From contig CALALM010000379.1 in NCBI GenBank assembly GCA_937925565.1, forward strand, positions 1 to 7,730: a stretch of 7,730 nt of DNA, in the 5' to 3' direction. Below are positions 1 to 5,004 of this stretch, piece by piece; the stretch's first letter is position 1; each line of letters opens with the position of its first letter. This DNA comes from an uncultured Centipeda sp. Its GTDB lineage: Bacteria > Bacillota > Negativicutes > Selenomonadales > Selenomonadaceae. The notes under the pieces are model-generated. The model saw only the letters and a program-made list of their open reading frames with translations, was not told the origin of the DNA and ran no database searches. A program made the position numbers and the translations under genes.

Positions 1-163
1 TAGGAAGCACTGATAAATTCAGCACCGCCATCTTAGCGCATCTTTTTTGCCCGCTTTTTGTCGGCAAATCCTCCACAGAGCACCACTCTGCGTCCGGTTT
101 GCCTCCTCAAACAGACGAAAAATCTACGCCAATCTGAGGGTCTATTTTATCAGTGCTTCCCTA
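1..163. mobile_element. MITE-like element with 15-bp perfect terminal inverted repeats
   Basis: The segment begins with GGAAGCACTGATAAA at 3-17 and ends with its exact reverse complement at 146-160. A TA dinucleotide lies just outside each end (1-2 and 162-163), the right end carrying one extra C, which would fit TA-type target duplication. The interior has no convincing reading frame. It shares blocks with the sequence at about 4134-4250, in the opposite orientation, and its ends resemble those of the 59-bp element at 4797-4855. This makes it a dispersed non-autonomous repeat of about 160 bp. The transposase family is not identifiable from what is seen here. The window starts exactly at the left edge, so the outer flank cannot be checked. 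The element ends about 31 bp before the transporter start and may therefore supply part of that gene's leader. Confidence 0.65.
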
Positions 164-194
164 AGAAAGAACTGTCTGAATAGGAGATGTATTC

Positions 195-1454
195 ATGGAT
201 GCAGCAATGCTGACGCTTGGTGTTCTCGCTGTGGCGGCGTTCCTCTTCGCCACCGAGATGATCCCGCTCGCCGTTACGGCAATGGGTGCGGCGATTGCAC
301 TCGGACTCCTCGGAGTGCTCACGCCCGCACAGGTTTTTTCGGGGCTGTCCAACCCCACCGTCGTCCTCTTCGCCGGTATGTTCATCATCGGCGCGGCGAT
401 GTTCCGGACGGGACTCGCACAAAAAATTGGCATCGCGGTCGTCAAGAAATCGGGTAAGGACGAACGTGCACTGATGGCTGCACTGATGCTTATAACGATC
501 GTGCTCTCGTCCGTTTCCTCGAACACGGCGACGGTCGCCTGCCTGATGCCCGTCGTCATCCAGATCTGTGCCGCCGCACGCCTGCCGGTCTCACCGCAGC
601 TGATGGCGCTCGCGGTTGCGGCAAATGTCGGCGGTACGGTCACGATGATCGGCACACCGCCAAACATCCTCATGAGCGCGACACTTGAGGCGACGGGACT
701 CACCCCGTTCGGCTTCTTTGAGTTCGCATGGATCGGCGTCCCCCTCTCCATTGTCGGCATCATTTACATGCTGACGATCGGTCGCAGACTCTGTCCGCGG
801 AAGCTCGTGGACAGTGAAGCGTTTGCCAAGGAGGAAGAGGAGACAAGGGATCCGCGCAAGATGATGATCTGCGCCGTCATCCTCATCGGCGTCGTCACTG
901 CGATGGTGCTTGAGAAGCAGATCCATGTGCCCATGCAGACCTCCGCCATCATCGGCGGTCTCCTCTGCGTCTTGACAGGCTGCCTCACGGAGAAGCAGGC
1001 ATATCAGGGCGTCGACTGGACGACCATCTTCCTCTTCGCGGGAATGCTTCCTCTGGCGAACGCGATGGAGCACAGCGGCGCGGGCAAACTCATCGCGGAT
1101 GTTGTCATCGGACTCATCGGCGACCATCCGGCTCCGATGGTCATTGTCGCGGCGATGTTCGTCCTCTCCTGCGGGCTCACGCAGTTCATGTCGAACACGG
1201 CAGCCGCGGCACTTCTCGCGCCAATCGCGATCTCCATCGCCCAGATCATCGGCGTATCGCCCTATCCGGTCGTCATGGCCATCGGCATCGCGGCATCCTG
1301 CGCGTTTACGACGCCTGTCGCAACCCCGCCGAACACCCTCGTCCTGGGTCCCGGACAGTTCCGCTTCATGGACTATGTCAAGGTCGGCGTTCCGCTCGTC
1401 TTGGTCTCGCTGATCGTCTGCCTTGTCGTCATCCCGCTCGTCTGGCCCTTCTGA
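195..1454 (+). CDS. SLC13/DASS-family sodium-coupled anion symporter (permease)
   Basis: Integral membrane transporter of 419 residues, most like the divalent anion:sodium symporter (SLC13/DASS) group within the ion transporter superfamily. Members move di- or tricarboxylates, sulfate or similar anions into the cytoplasm with sodium. The chain is almost wholly hydrophobic helices, with one charged cytoplasmic-type linker at about residues 196-222. Two repeats are visible. Each has an SNT signature (S109-N110-T111 and S333-N334-T335) and a T-P-P-N motif (154-157 and 377-380), the paired elements that build the sodium and substrate sites in this family. Length is slightly short but complete. 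The start is chosen because TAGGAG at 181-186 lies 8 bp upstream. It is apparently a single-gene unit directly downstream of a MITE-like repeat; no clear promoter is seen. Substrate cannot be told from sequence; an arsenite- or citrate-type relative is the main alternative. Confidence 0.88.
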   Translation: MDAAMLTLGVLAVAAFLFATEMIPLAVTAMGAAIALGLLGVLTPAQVFSGLSNPTVVLFAGMFIIGAAMFRTGLAQKIGIAVVKKSGKDERALMAALMLITIVLSSVSSNTATVACLMPVVIQICAAARLPVSPQLMALAVAANVGGTVTMIGTPPNILMSATLEATGLTPFGFFEFAWIGVPLSIVGIIYMLTIGRRLCPRKLVDSEAFAKEEEETRDPRKMMICAVILIGVVTAMVLEKQIHVPMQTSAIIGGLLCVLTGCLTEKQAYQGVDWTTIFLFAGMLPLANAMEHSGAGKLIADVVIGLIGDHPAPMVIVAAMFVLSCGLTQFMSNTAAAALLAPIAISIAQIIGVSPYPVVMAIGIAASCAFTTPVATPPNTLVLGPGQFRFMDYVKVGVPLVLVSLIVCLVVIPLVWPF

Positions 1455-1471
1455 GCTTCTGAATCCCCATA

Positions 1472-1553
1472 CGGAACATCCGCAAAAACCTGTTCCGGGA
1501 AACCTCCTGCCTGCTCCCGTATATGTGCCGGCGTGCCCGTGCGGGAGTTTTCT
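1472..1553 (+). terminator. Probable intrinsic terminator after the transporter gene
   Basis: Two hairpins follow the stop codon. The first pairs CGGAACA (1472-1478) with TGTTCCG (1491-1497) but has no T-run. The second pairs CTCCCGT (1514-1520) with GCGGGAG (1541-1547, one G-T pair) and is followed by TTTTCTGTTT. The second is the likely terminator; its loop is rather long. Confidence 0.5.
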
Positions 1554-1592
1554 GTTTCCATCATAAAATATTCAGAAGCATCAACAAATAGG

Positions 1593-1621
1593 GTGAACTA
1601 TTCGCCGCATTGTGTTATACT
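1593..1621 (+). promoter_or_regulatory. Extended -10 promoter for the SHMT-like gene
   Basis: TATACT at 1616-1621 differs from the consensus TATAAT at one base. It is directly preceded by TGT (1613-1615), the extended -10 TGn motif. The -35 region 17 bp upstream (GTGAAC, 1593-1598) is poor, as is common when an extended -10 is present. Transcription would start at about 1628, giving a leader of about 40 nt before the chosen ATG at 1667. It would also place the in-frame ATG near 1610 upstream of the transcript. Confidence 0.55.
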
Positions 1622-1651
1622 GGACAAACAGAAATGATCTACGCTCTGCCC

Positions 1652-1659
1652 GAGGAGGA
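1652..1659 (+). promoter_or_regulatory. Ribosome binding site deciding the SHMT-like start
   Basis: GAGGAGGA lies 7 bp before ATG 1667. The in-frame upstream candidate at 1610 has no such site and would overlap the -10 element, so the start at 1667 is preferred. Confidence 0.75.
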
Positions 1660-1666
1660 ATCGGCA

Positions 1667-2902
1667 ATGAAACGTGAAGAAGTCGTCAGCCACCTGAAAA
1701 CCTTTGACCCCGAGATCTACAATCTGCTTGAGGAGGAGCGCGAGCGCCAGCGCTACACACTCTCCCTCATGCCGAATATGAACGCCATGTCGCCGTTCGC
1801 GAAGTACCTTGAAGGCAGCATCCTCACAAACAGCTTCTTTGACCGGAGGGACGATACCCCGACGGGCGGTCTGCACCTTGTCGGCATCGTCCGCGAGCGC
1901 GTCAAGGAACTGTTCCACGCCGACCACGCCATTGTCCGCCTCGGCAACATCGTCGCCGCCTCGCGCGTCGTCTTTCAGGCGCTCCTTGAGTCGGGCGATA
2001 CCGTGCTCTCCTTCAACCTGCGGAAAAAGGATCACGTCGCGGGACTCTCATACACATTCGAGAACTACGGCATCGAGCCGGGGACGCAGGAGATCGACTG
2101 GGGGGCGGTCCGGACGCAGGCGGAAAAGGTCCGACCACGCCTCATCATCTTTTCGCCCGTGAGCTATCCGCGCACGATCGACTATCAGATCCTCTTTGAG
2201 ATCGCGCAGAGCGTCGATGCCCTTCTCTGGGTTGACATCAGCCAGAGCGTCGGACTGGTCGCCTCGAAGATGGTGCCGTCCCCTGTGCCGTTCGCCGATG
2301 TCGTCACCTTCTCCACGCGCGACTCGCTGCGTGGTCCCGACGGCGCTATCGTCCTCACGAAGCAGGATCTCGCCGCGCGCATGGAGGCCGCCGTCATCAA
2401 TACGGGGCATGAGGCACTGCATATGAACCACCTTGCCGCGCTCGGCGTGGTCCTGCGCGAGGCGGGCAGCGAGCGATACCGCATCTATTGTGAGCAGGTC
2501 GTCAAGAACGCACAGGTGCTCGCACGGACGCTTGCCGACCACGGTGCCTCCGTCCTCTGCGGCGGAACGGACACGCACCTCGTCCTCGGCTCCACCGCAA
2601 CCGGCATCGACATGCGGGAGGCGGTCAAGGCGATCGGCCGCATGGGAATGCGCGTCAAGCCCGACAGCGTGCCCACGATGACCTCCGGCCTGTTCCTCCA
2701 CGCCCTGCGCCTGTCGACCTCGAACCCCACCACACGCGGGATGCGCGAAGAGGACATCGCCTACATCGGTTCTCTCCTTGCAAAGCCGCTCACCGCCATT
2801 CTCTCCGCCGAGGAGATCGAAAAGACACGGCAGGAGATCACCGACCTCGTCAAGGATGCCCCACTCTTCGATGATGAGTGGATGGGCGAGGCCGAGGACT
2901 GA
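1667..2902 (+). CDS. Serine hydroxymethyltransferase-like protein lacking the PLP lysine
   Basis: Fold-type I PLP-enzyme homologue of 411 residues, about the usual SHMT length, similar to SHMT (GlyA) from end to end. Matching blocks are the GDTVLSFNL segment (110-118), SYPRTIDY (166-173), VDISQSVGLVA (189-199), PSPVPFADVVT (204-214), the GGTDTHLVL block (299-307) and the ALRLST...TTRGM C-terminal motif (346-359). The key site differs. Where SHMT has T-H-K-T-L-x-G-P-R-G, this protein has T217-R-D-S-L-R-G-P-D-G226, so the Schiff-base lysine is D219. The SEN motif (near 34-43) and the SGSxAN motif (near 92-99) are also degraded. The PLP-pyridine aspartate (D190), a histidine near the GGH motif (H123) and the substrate-carboxylate-type arginine (R348) remain. 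The frame is intact and tightly coding, so it is not a decaying pseudogene. It is transcribed alone, with its own promoter and terminator. Normal SHMT catalysis is unlikely; a ligand-binding or altered role is inferred. Confidence 0.85.
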   Translation: MKREEVVSHLKTFDPEIYNLLEEERERQRYTLSLMPNMNAMSPFAKYLEGSILTNSFFDRRDDTPTGGLHLVGIVRERVKELFHADHAIVRLGNIVAASRVVFQALLESGDTVLSFNLRKKDHVAGLSYTFENYGIEPGTQEIDWGAVRTQAEKVRPRLIIFSPVSYPRTIDYQILFEIAQSVDALLWVDISQSVGLVASKMVPSPVPFADVVTFSTRDSLRGPDGAIVLTKQDLAARMEAAVINTGHEALHMNHLAALGVVLREAGSERYRIYCEQVVKNAQVLARTLADHGASVLCGGTDTHLVLGSTATGIDMREAVKAIGRMGMRVKPDSVPTMTSGLFLHALRLSTSNPTTRGMREEDIAYIGSLLAKPLTAILSAEEIEKTRQEITDLVKDAPLFDDEWMGEAED

Positions 2903-2913
2903 TATTTGCACAG

Positions 2914-2961
2914 AAACACGCCCCTCCAACGCGTTCGGAAGGGCGTGTTTTCACTGTTTTT
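2914..2961 (+). terminator. Intrinsic terminator after the SHMT-like gene
   Basis: AAACACGCCC (2914-2923) pairs perfectly with GGGCGTGTTT (2941-2950). A further TCC/GGA pairing lies inside, after one mismatch. T-rich sequence follows (TTTT, then CACTGTTTTT). It begins 11 bp after the stop codon. Confidence 0.85.
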
Positions 2962-3026
2962 CATGCTGTTTTTCGCGGGTGCCCGCATCTCCCCGATGAA
3001 TTCATCAAAAAATATTTTATACCCGA

Positions 3027-3048
3027 TTGATACATATGGATATGAATA
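3027..3048. promoter_or_regulatory. Candidate palindromic operator upstream of the small operon
   Basis: CATAT-GG-ATATG at 3033-3044 is an inverted repeat. Its flanks extend the symmetry with mismatches, about 8 of 10 positions per half. It sits about 16 bp before the ATG of a gene whose N-terminus resembles a ribbon-helix-helix DNA-binding protein, so autoregulation is possible. A short palindrome of A/T bases could also arise by chance. Confidence 0.3.
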
Positions 3049-3060
3049 AGGAGGACCATC

Positions 3061-3384
3061 ATGAAAACGATCCATGTATCTGATGAGGAGTATACCTTCA
3101 TCCGTGCGGAGGCAACGGCAAAGGGTATCCCCGACACCACCTGTATCCGCAACCTGATCGTGTCCCACGCCTGTATCGAGGCGATTGCACACATCAATGC
3201 ACGCACGCTCGGGGCACCGTTCGACCTGCCGACGCTCTTCGGCGCGGACTGGGCGAAGTTCCGCCCTTTCGCCTCGATCATCGGCAAGGCATTCTGTGAT
3301 ATGGTATGCAACGGCTCTATTACCAATGTCAAGCTTCTCAACAAGCCGGGCAGCTCAGGCAACGCACAGTACGAGCGCGTGTAA
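3061..3384 (+). CDS. Small ribbon-helix-helix-like / DUF1413-like protein
   Basis: A 107-residue protein in two parts. Residues 1-34 (a short strand KTIHVS, then two predicted helices ending in CIRNLIV) look like a ribbon-helix-helix fold, the DNA-binding unit of many small repressors and antitoxins. Residues 51-107 resemble DUF1413: a F-D-L-P-T-L-F...W segment at 54-64, a G-K-A-F motif at 75-78 and a C-terminal S-G-N-A-Q-Y-E end. The DUF1413 role is unknown. The start is supported by AAGGAGGA at 3048-3055, 5 bp before ATG. It lies 33 bp upstream of the next gene, itself with a strong ribosome site, so the two form an operon. A DNA-binding regulator or an antitoxin-like partner is an inference only. 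No toxin-like neighbour is evident. The family calls come from recognition of sequence pattern, not a search. Confidence 0.65.
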   Translation: MKTIHVSDEEYTFIRAEATAKGIPDTTCIRNLIVSHACIEAIAHINARTLGAPFDLPTLFGADWAKFRPFASIIGKAFCDMVCNGSITNVKLLNKPGSSGNAQYERV

Positions 3385-3405
3385 GCCGTGCAACAATCGA
3401 CAGAG

Positions 3406-3412
3406 AAGGAGG
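3406..3412 (+). promoter_or_regulatory. Ribosome binding site deciding the start of the second operon gene
   Basis: AAGGAGG lies 5 bp before ATG 3418. The alternative in-frame GTG at 3388 has no purine-rich site at a suitable distance and sits just after the preceding stop codon. Confidence 0.75.
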
Positions 3413-3417
3413 AGCGC

Positions 3418-4113
3418 ATGAATCTCAAAGAAGCATTCCAGATGCAGAAGGCACTCAGCCGCCTGATGGAGGAGGCTGGCTCGTATCTGGACGACACAGA
3501 CAACATCATGACGGTGACAGAGAAGCACCTCCGCAGCAAGGTTGTCCCCGAACAGGCGGATGAAGCCGTGGACTGCAGCGAGAAATCACGCATGGCGTAC
3601 CATCCCATGACGGTGCTGCGTGCGTGGCACGCGCTCATGGAGGAAAAGGAACGGCTCGGACGCGCCATCACGGCGGCAAAGGCGGCGATGCCGCTGAACT
3701 TCGACACCGCCGCTGAGGAGAACAAGGCCCGCCGCCGCTTCCTGCGCACGCTCGCGCATATGGCGGAGCAGCGTTCCGAGAGCAGGATGAAACGCGGCGC
3801 GGGCAAGGGCTACGTCTTCAACAAGGACGGCAACCAGACGCCCTACTGCTACGACATCGAGGTGGTGAGGACGATCGACTACGATCGGAATGCCGTCCGC
3901 CGCATGCAGGACGTACTTGCCAAAACGGCAGCCGACACCTCCCGCGCCCTCGACGAGGCACTTGTGCGCACCGAAGTTGACTTCACGCTACAGCTCCCGA
4001 TTCCGGAGAGCACCATCAGCGAAGATCCCGCCGAACGCCTTATCTACGAGCGCATCTGCGGCAATGCGGGCAGTGCCCTCGCCGAGATCATCGAGGTGCT
4101 GGAGGGGAAGTAG
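3418..4113 (+). CDS. Conserved-looking protein of unknown function, helix-rich
   Basis: A 231-residue soluble protein that I do not assign to a named family. It has no signal peptide and no membrane segment. Residues 1-50 (starting MNLKEAFQMQKALSRL) and 62-92 are strongly amphipathic and charged, likely coiled-coil helices. Residues 103-127 are rich in arginine and lysine (ARRRFLR and ESRMKRG), which could contact nucleic acid. Residues 131-157 hold an aromatic, strand-like patch (GYVFNKDG...PYCYDIEVVRTIDYD). Residues 158-187 are helical again, followed by VDFTLQLPIP and a last helix at 205-228. GC-rich third positions match the upstream genes and argue for a resident gene. It is cotranscribed with the DUF1413-like gene 33 bp upstream. 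No obvious terminator follows; repeat-derived sequence starts right after the stop. A structural or nucleic-acid-binding role is possible but unproven. Confidence 0.7.
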   Translation: MNLKEAFQMQKALSRLMEEAGSYLDDTDNIMTVTEKHLRSKVVPEQADEAVDCSEKSRMAYHPMTVLRAWHALMEEKERLGRAITAAKAAMPLNFDTAAEENKARRRFLRTLAHMAEQRSESRMKRGAGKGYVFNKDGNQTPYCYDIEVVRTIDYDRNAVRRMQDVLAKTAADTSRALDEALVRTEVDFTLQLPIPESTISEDPAERLIYERICGNAGSALAEIIEVLEGK

Positions 4114-4119
4114 CGTATT

Positions 4120-4250
4120 TTAGGCCGTGATCGGATTGGCGCAGATTTTTCGTCCAATCAAGAAAATCAGCCGGAAGCACAGGAACCCTATGCTGAGGAC
4201 TGATTGACGCAGAGCAGACGGAAAAGATGCGCCAAGATGACGGCTGCTCC
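4120..4250. repeat. Degraded relative of the 1-163 element, inverted orientation
   Basis: Positions 4134-4154 match the reverse complement of 114-134 at 20 of 21 bases. Further on, the stretch around 4222-4248 (AAGATGCGCCAAGATGACGG and neighbours) matches the reverse complement of the left part of the first element with few differences, and the sequence between aligns loosely. The typical right terminus is replaced at about 4248 by the inverted-repeat arm of the next block. The left terminus is not clear and may reach the end of the preceding gene, whose last codons contain GGGAAG as the element ends do. Confidence 0.6.
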
Positions 4251-4739
4251 GGCAGGGGCAGGGGTCACTCCCGGTTCAGGTGCAGATGAACGAAGAGGCT
4301 GCACGCCCCCTGCGTGCTTGCACGCAGACAAAACTTGGTATGGACTCCCTAAGGGGAGCTCCAAATATCACCCCCGCGCCGCCGATCGGCATCTGCGGAC
4401 AGTGCCGACCTTTGCGGAGACCACCGCAGCACGGACACACGCGGGGCAGGCGGGAGATACCGCCATCGCACGTCGCAGTGCAAAACGCAAACACAAAAAC
4501 ACCCAACGGCGTCCCCTAACGCAGGGTGCGGATGCAGACAGCACCGTATACCATCCTGCCGCAGACATATGTCGCATCAATTCCCCGTCCGCACGCACAT
4601 ACCCAAAATCCAAAATACGCTTCGCCCTTACAAATGATATATATTCGTTCGCAGCCCCCGATGGGGGAGCTGCGCGGGAGGCTCTGCGCATCAGAACTTC
4701 CCAAATAGGGAGAAACCCCTGCCTCTGCCGGAGCAGCCG
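4241..4739. other. Palindrome-rich non-coding block bounded by inverted repeats
   Basis: Two arms, 4241-4265 and 4715-4739, are inverted copies matching at 24 of 25 bases. Looser homology continues inward for about another 40 bp. Between them are further hairpins: CTGCGTGC/GCACGCAG at 4310-4327, CTCCC/GGGAG within 4341-4362, and a 10-bp stem with one bulge at 4650-4674 (CGCAGC...GCTGCG enclosing CCCC/GGGG). Open frames occur on both strands here, up to about 200 codons. All lack ribosome sites, are rich in Arg, Pro, Cys and His, and overlap repeat sequence, so none is called. The block may be a composite of dispersed repeats or a structured RNA; the sequence alone does not decide. Confidence 0.5.
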
Positions 4740-4744
4740 AAAAC

Positions 4745-4788
4745 GCCCGCCCACGAAGATTTACCTCCTCGTGGGCGGGCATATTTTA
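4745..4788. terminator. Strong GC-rich hairpin, probable bidirectional terminator
   Basis: GCCCGCCCACGA (4745-4756) pairs perfectly with TCGTGGGCGGGC (4769-4780) around a 12-nt loop. ATATTTTA follows on the + strand and GTTTT follows on the - strand. It would insulate the restriction-modification gene from upstream transcription. The loop read on the - strand contains GGAGGT, a ribosome-site sequence, but no convincing gene follows there. Confidence 0.6.
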
Positions 4789-4796
4789 TGCGGAAA

Positions 4797-4855
4797 GGAA
4801 TTGCTGATAAAATGAAGTCCGTCAGGACGGCTCGATGGGCTTTATCGGCACTTCC
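4797..4855. repeat. 59-bp miniature inverted-repeat element
   Basis: GGAATTGCTGATAAA (4797-4811) and the reverse complement of 4841-4855 (GGAAGTGCCGATAAA) match at 13 of 15 bases. Both resemble the 15-bp ends of the 1-163 element. The inside holds a small hairpin, CCGTC/GACGG at 4819-4830. It looks like an internally deleted member of the same repeat family. It sits at the point where base composition shifts to the AT-richer segment. Confidence 0.55.
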
Positions 4856-4943
4856 CAAAATTCACACAGAAAAAGGCACTCCGAAGGGATCTCATCGTGA
4901 CGAAATTCTTCGGCAGTATGCTGATGGAATTCATTTAATTTCT

Positions 4944-4974
4944 TTGGAATCTATGATATTCTATATGATATAAA
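4944..4974 (+). promoter_or_regulatory. Candidate promoter for the restriction-modification gene
   Basis: TTGGAA (4944-4949) and TATAAA (4969-4974) are spaced 19 bp apart in an AT-rich leader, about 30 bp before the start codon. The spacing is long, and other A/T-rich hexamers nearby could serve as -10, so this is tentative. The stretch 4857-4943 otherwise shows only a weak CCGAAG/CTTCGG hairpin (4881-4913). Confidence 0.3.
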
Positions 4975-4992
4975 GATAATTCTATTTTGCAT

Positions 4993-4999
4993 GAGAGGA
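4993..4999 (+). promoter_or_regulatory. Ribosome binding site deciding the restriction-modification start
   Basis: GAGAGGA lies 5 bp before ATG 5005. The in-frame TTG at 4987 lies upstream of this site and is disfavoured. Confidence 0.65.
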
Positions 5000-5004
5000 T
5001 TCCT

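Noticed and set aside
161..763. Antisense frame of 200 codons over the transporter start
   Set aside because: Shadow of the transporter gene; Ala/Thr/Ile-rich composition from reversed GC-rich codons.
2048..2929. Antisense frame of 293 codons under the SHMT-like gene
   Set aside because: Shadow of a clearly recognised gene in GC-rich DNA; no domain features and no ribosome site.
2961..3806. Antisense frame of 281 codons over the two-gene operon
   Set aside because: The + strand genes each have strong ribosome sites and a family-like pattern; the antisense frame is Ser/Arg/Ala-rich with no recognisable features.
4368..4782. Overlapping - strand frames of 128 and 88 codons
   Set aside because: The 88-codon frame starts inside or next to the terminator hairpin and only borrows a GGAGGT in its loop; both frames lie in repeat-rich sequence and show no recognisable domain.
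4204..4815. Open frame of about 200 codons on the + strand
   Set aside because: No start-proximal ribosome site, composition dominated by Arg/Pro/Cys/His, and it runs through repeats, hairpins and a terminator.
4788..4973. 61-codon frame before the restriction-modification gene
   Set aside because: It starts next to and runs across the 59-bp repeat, and has no ribosome site; probably chance.
4114..5004. CRISPR array or tRNA gene in the long gap
   Set aside because: No regularly spaced direct repeats and no cloverleaf-like sequence; the repeats present are inverted and unevenly spaced.
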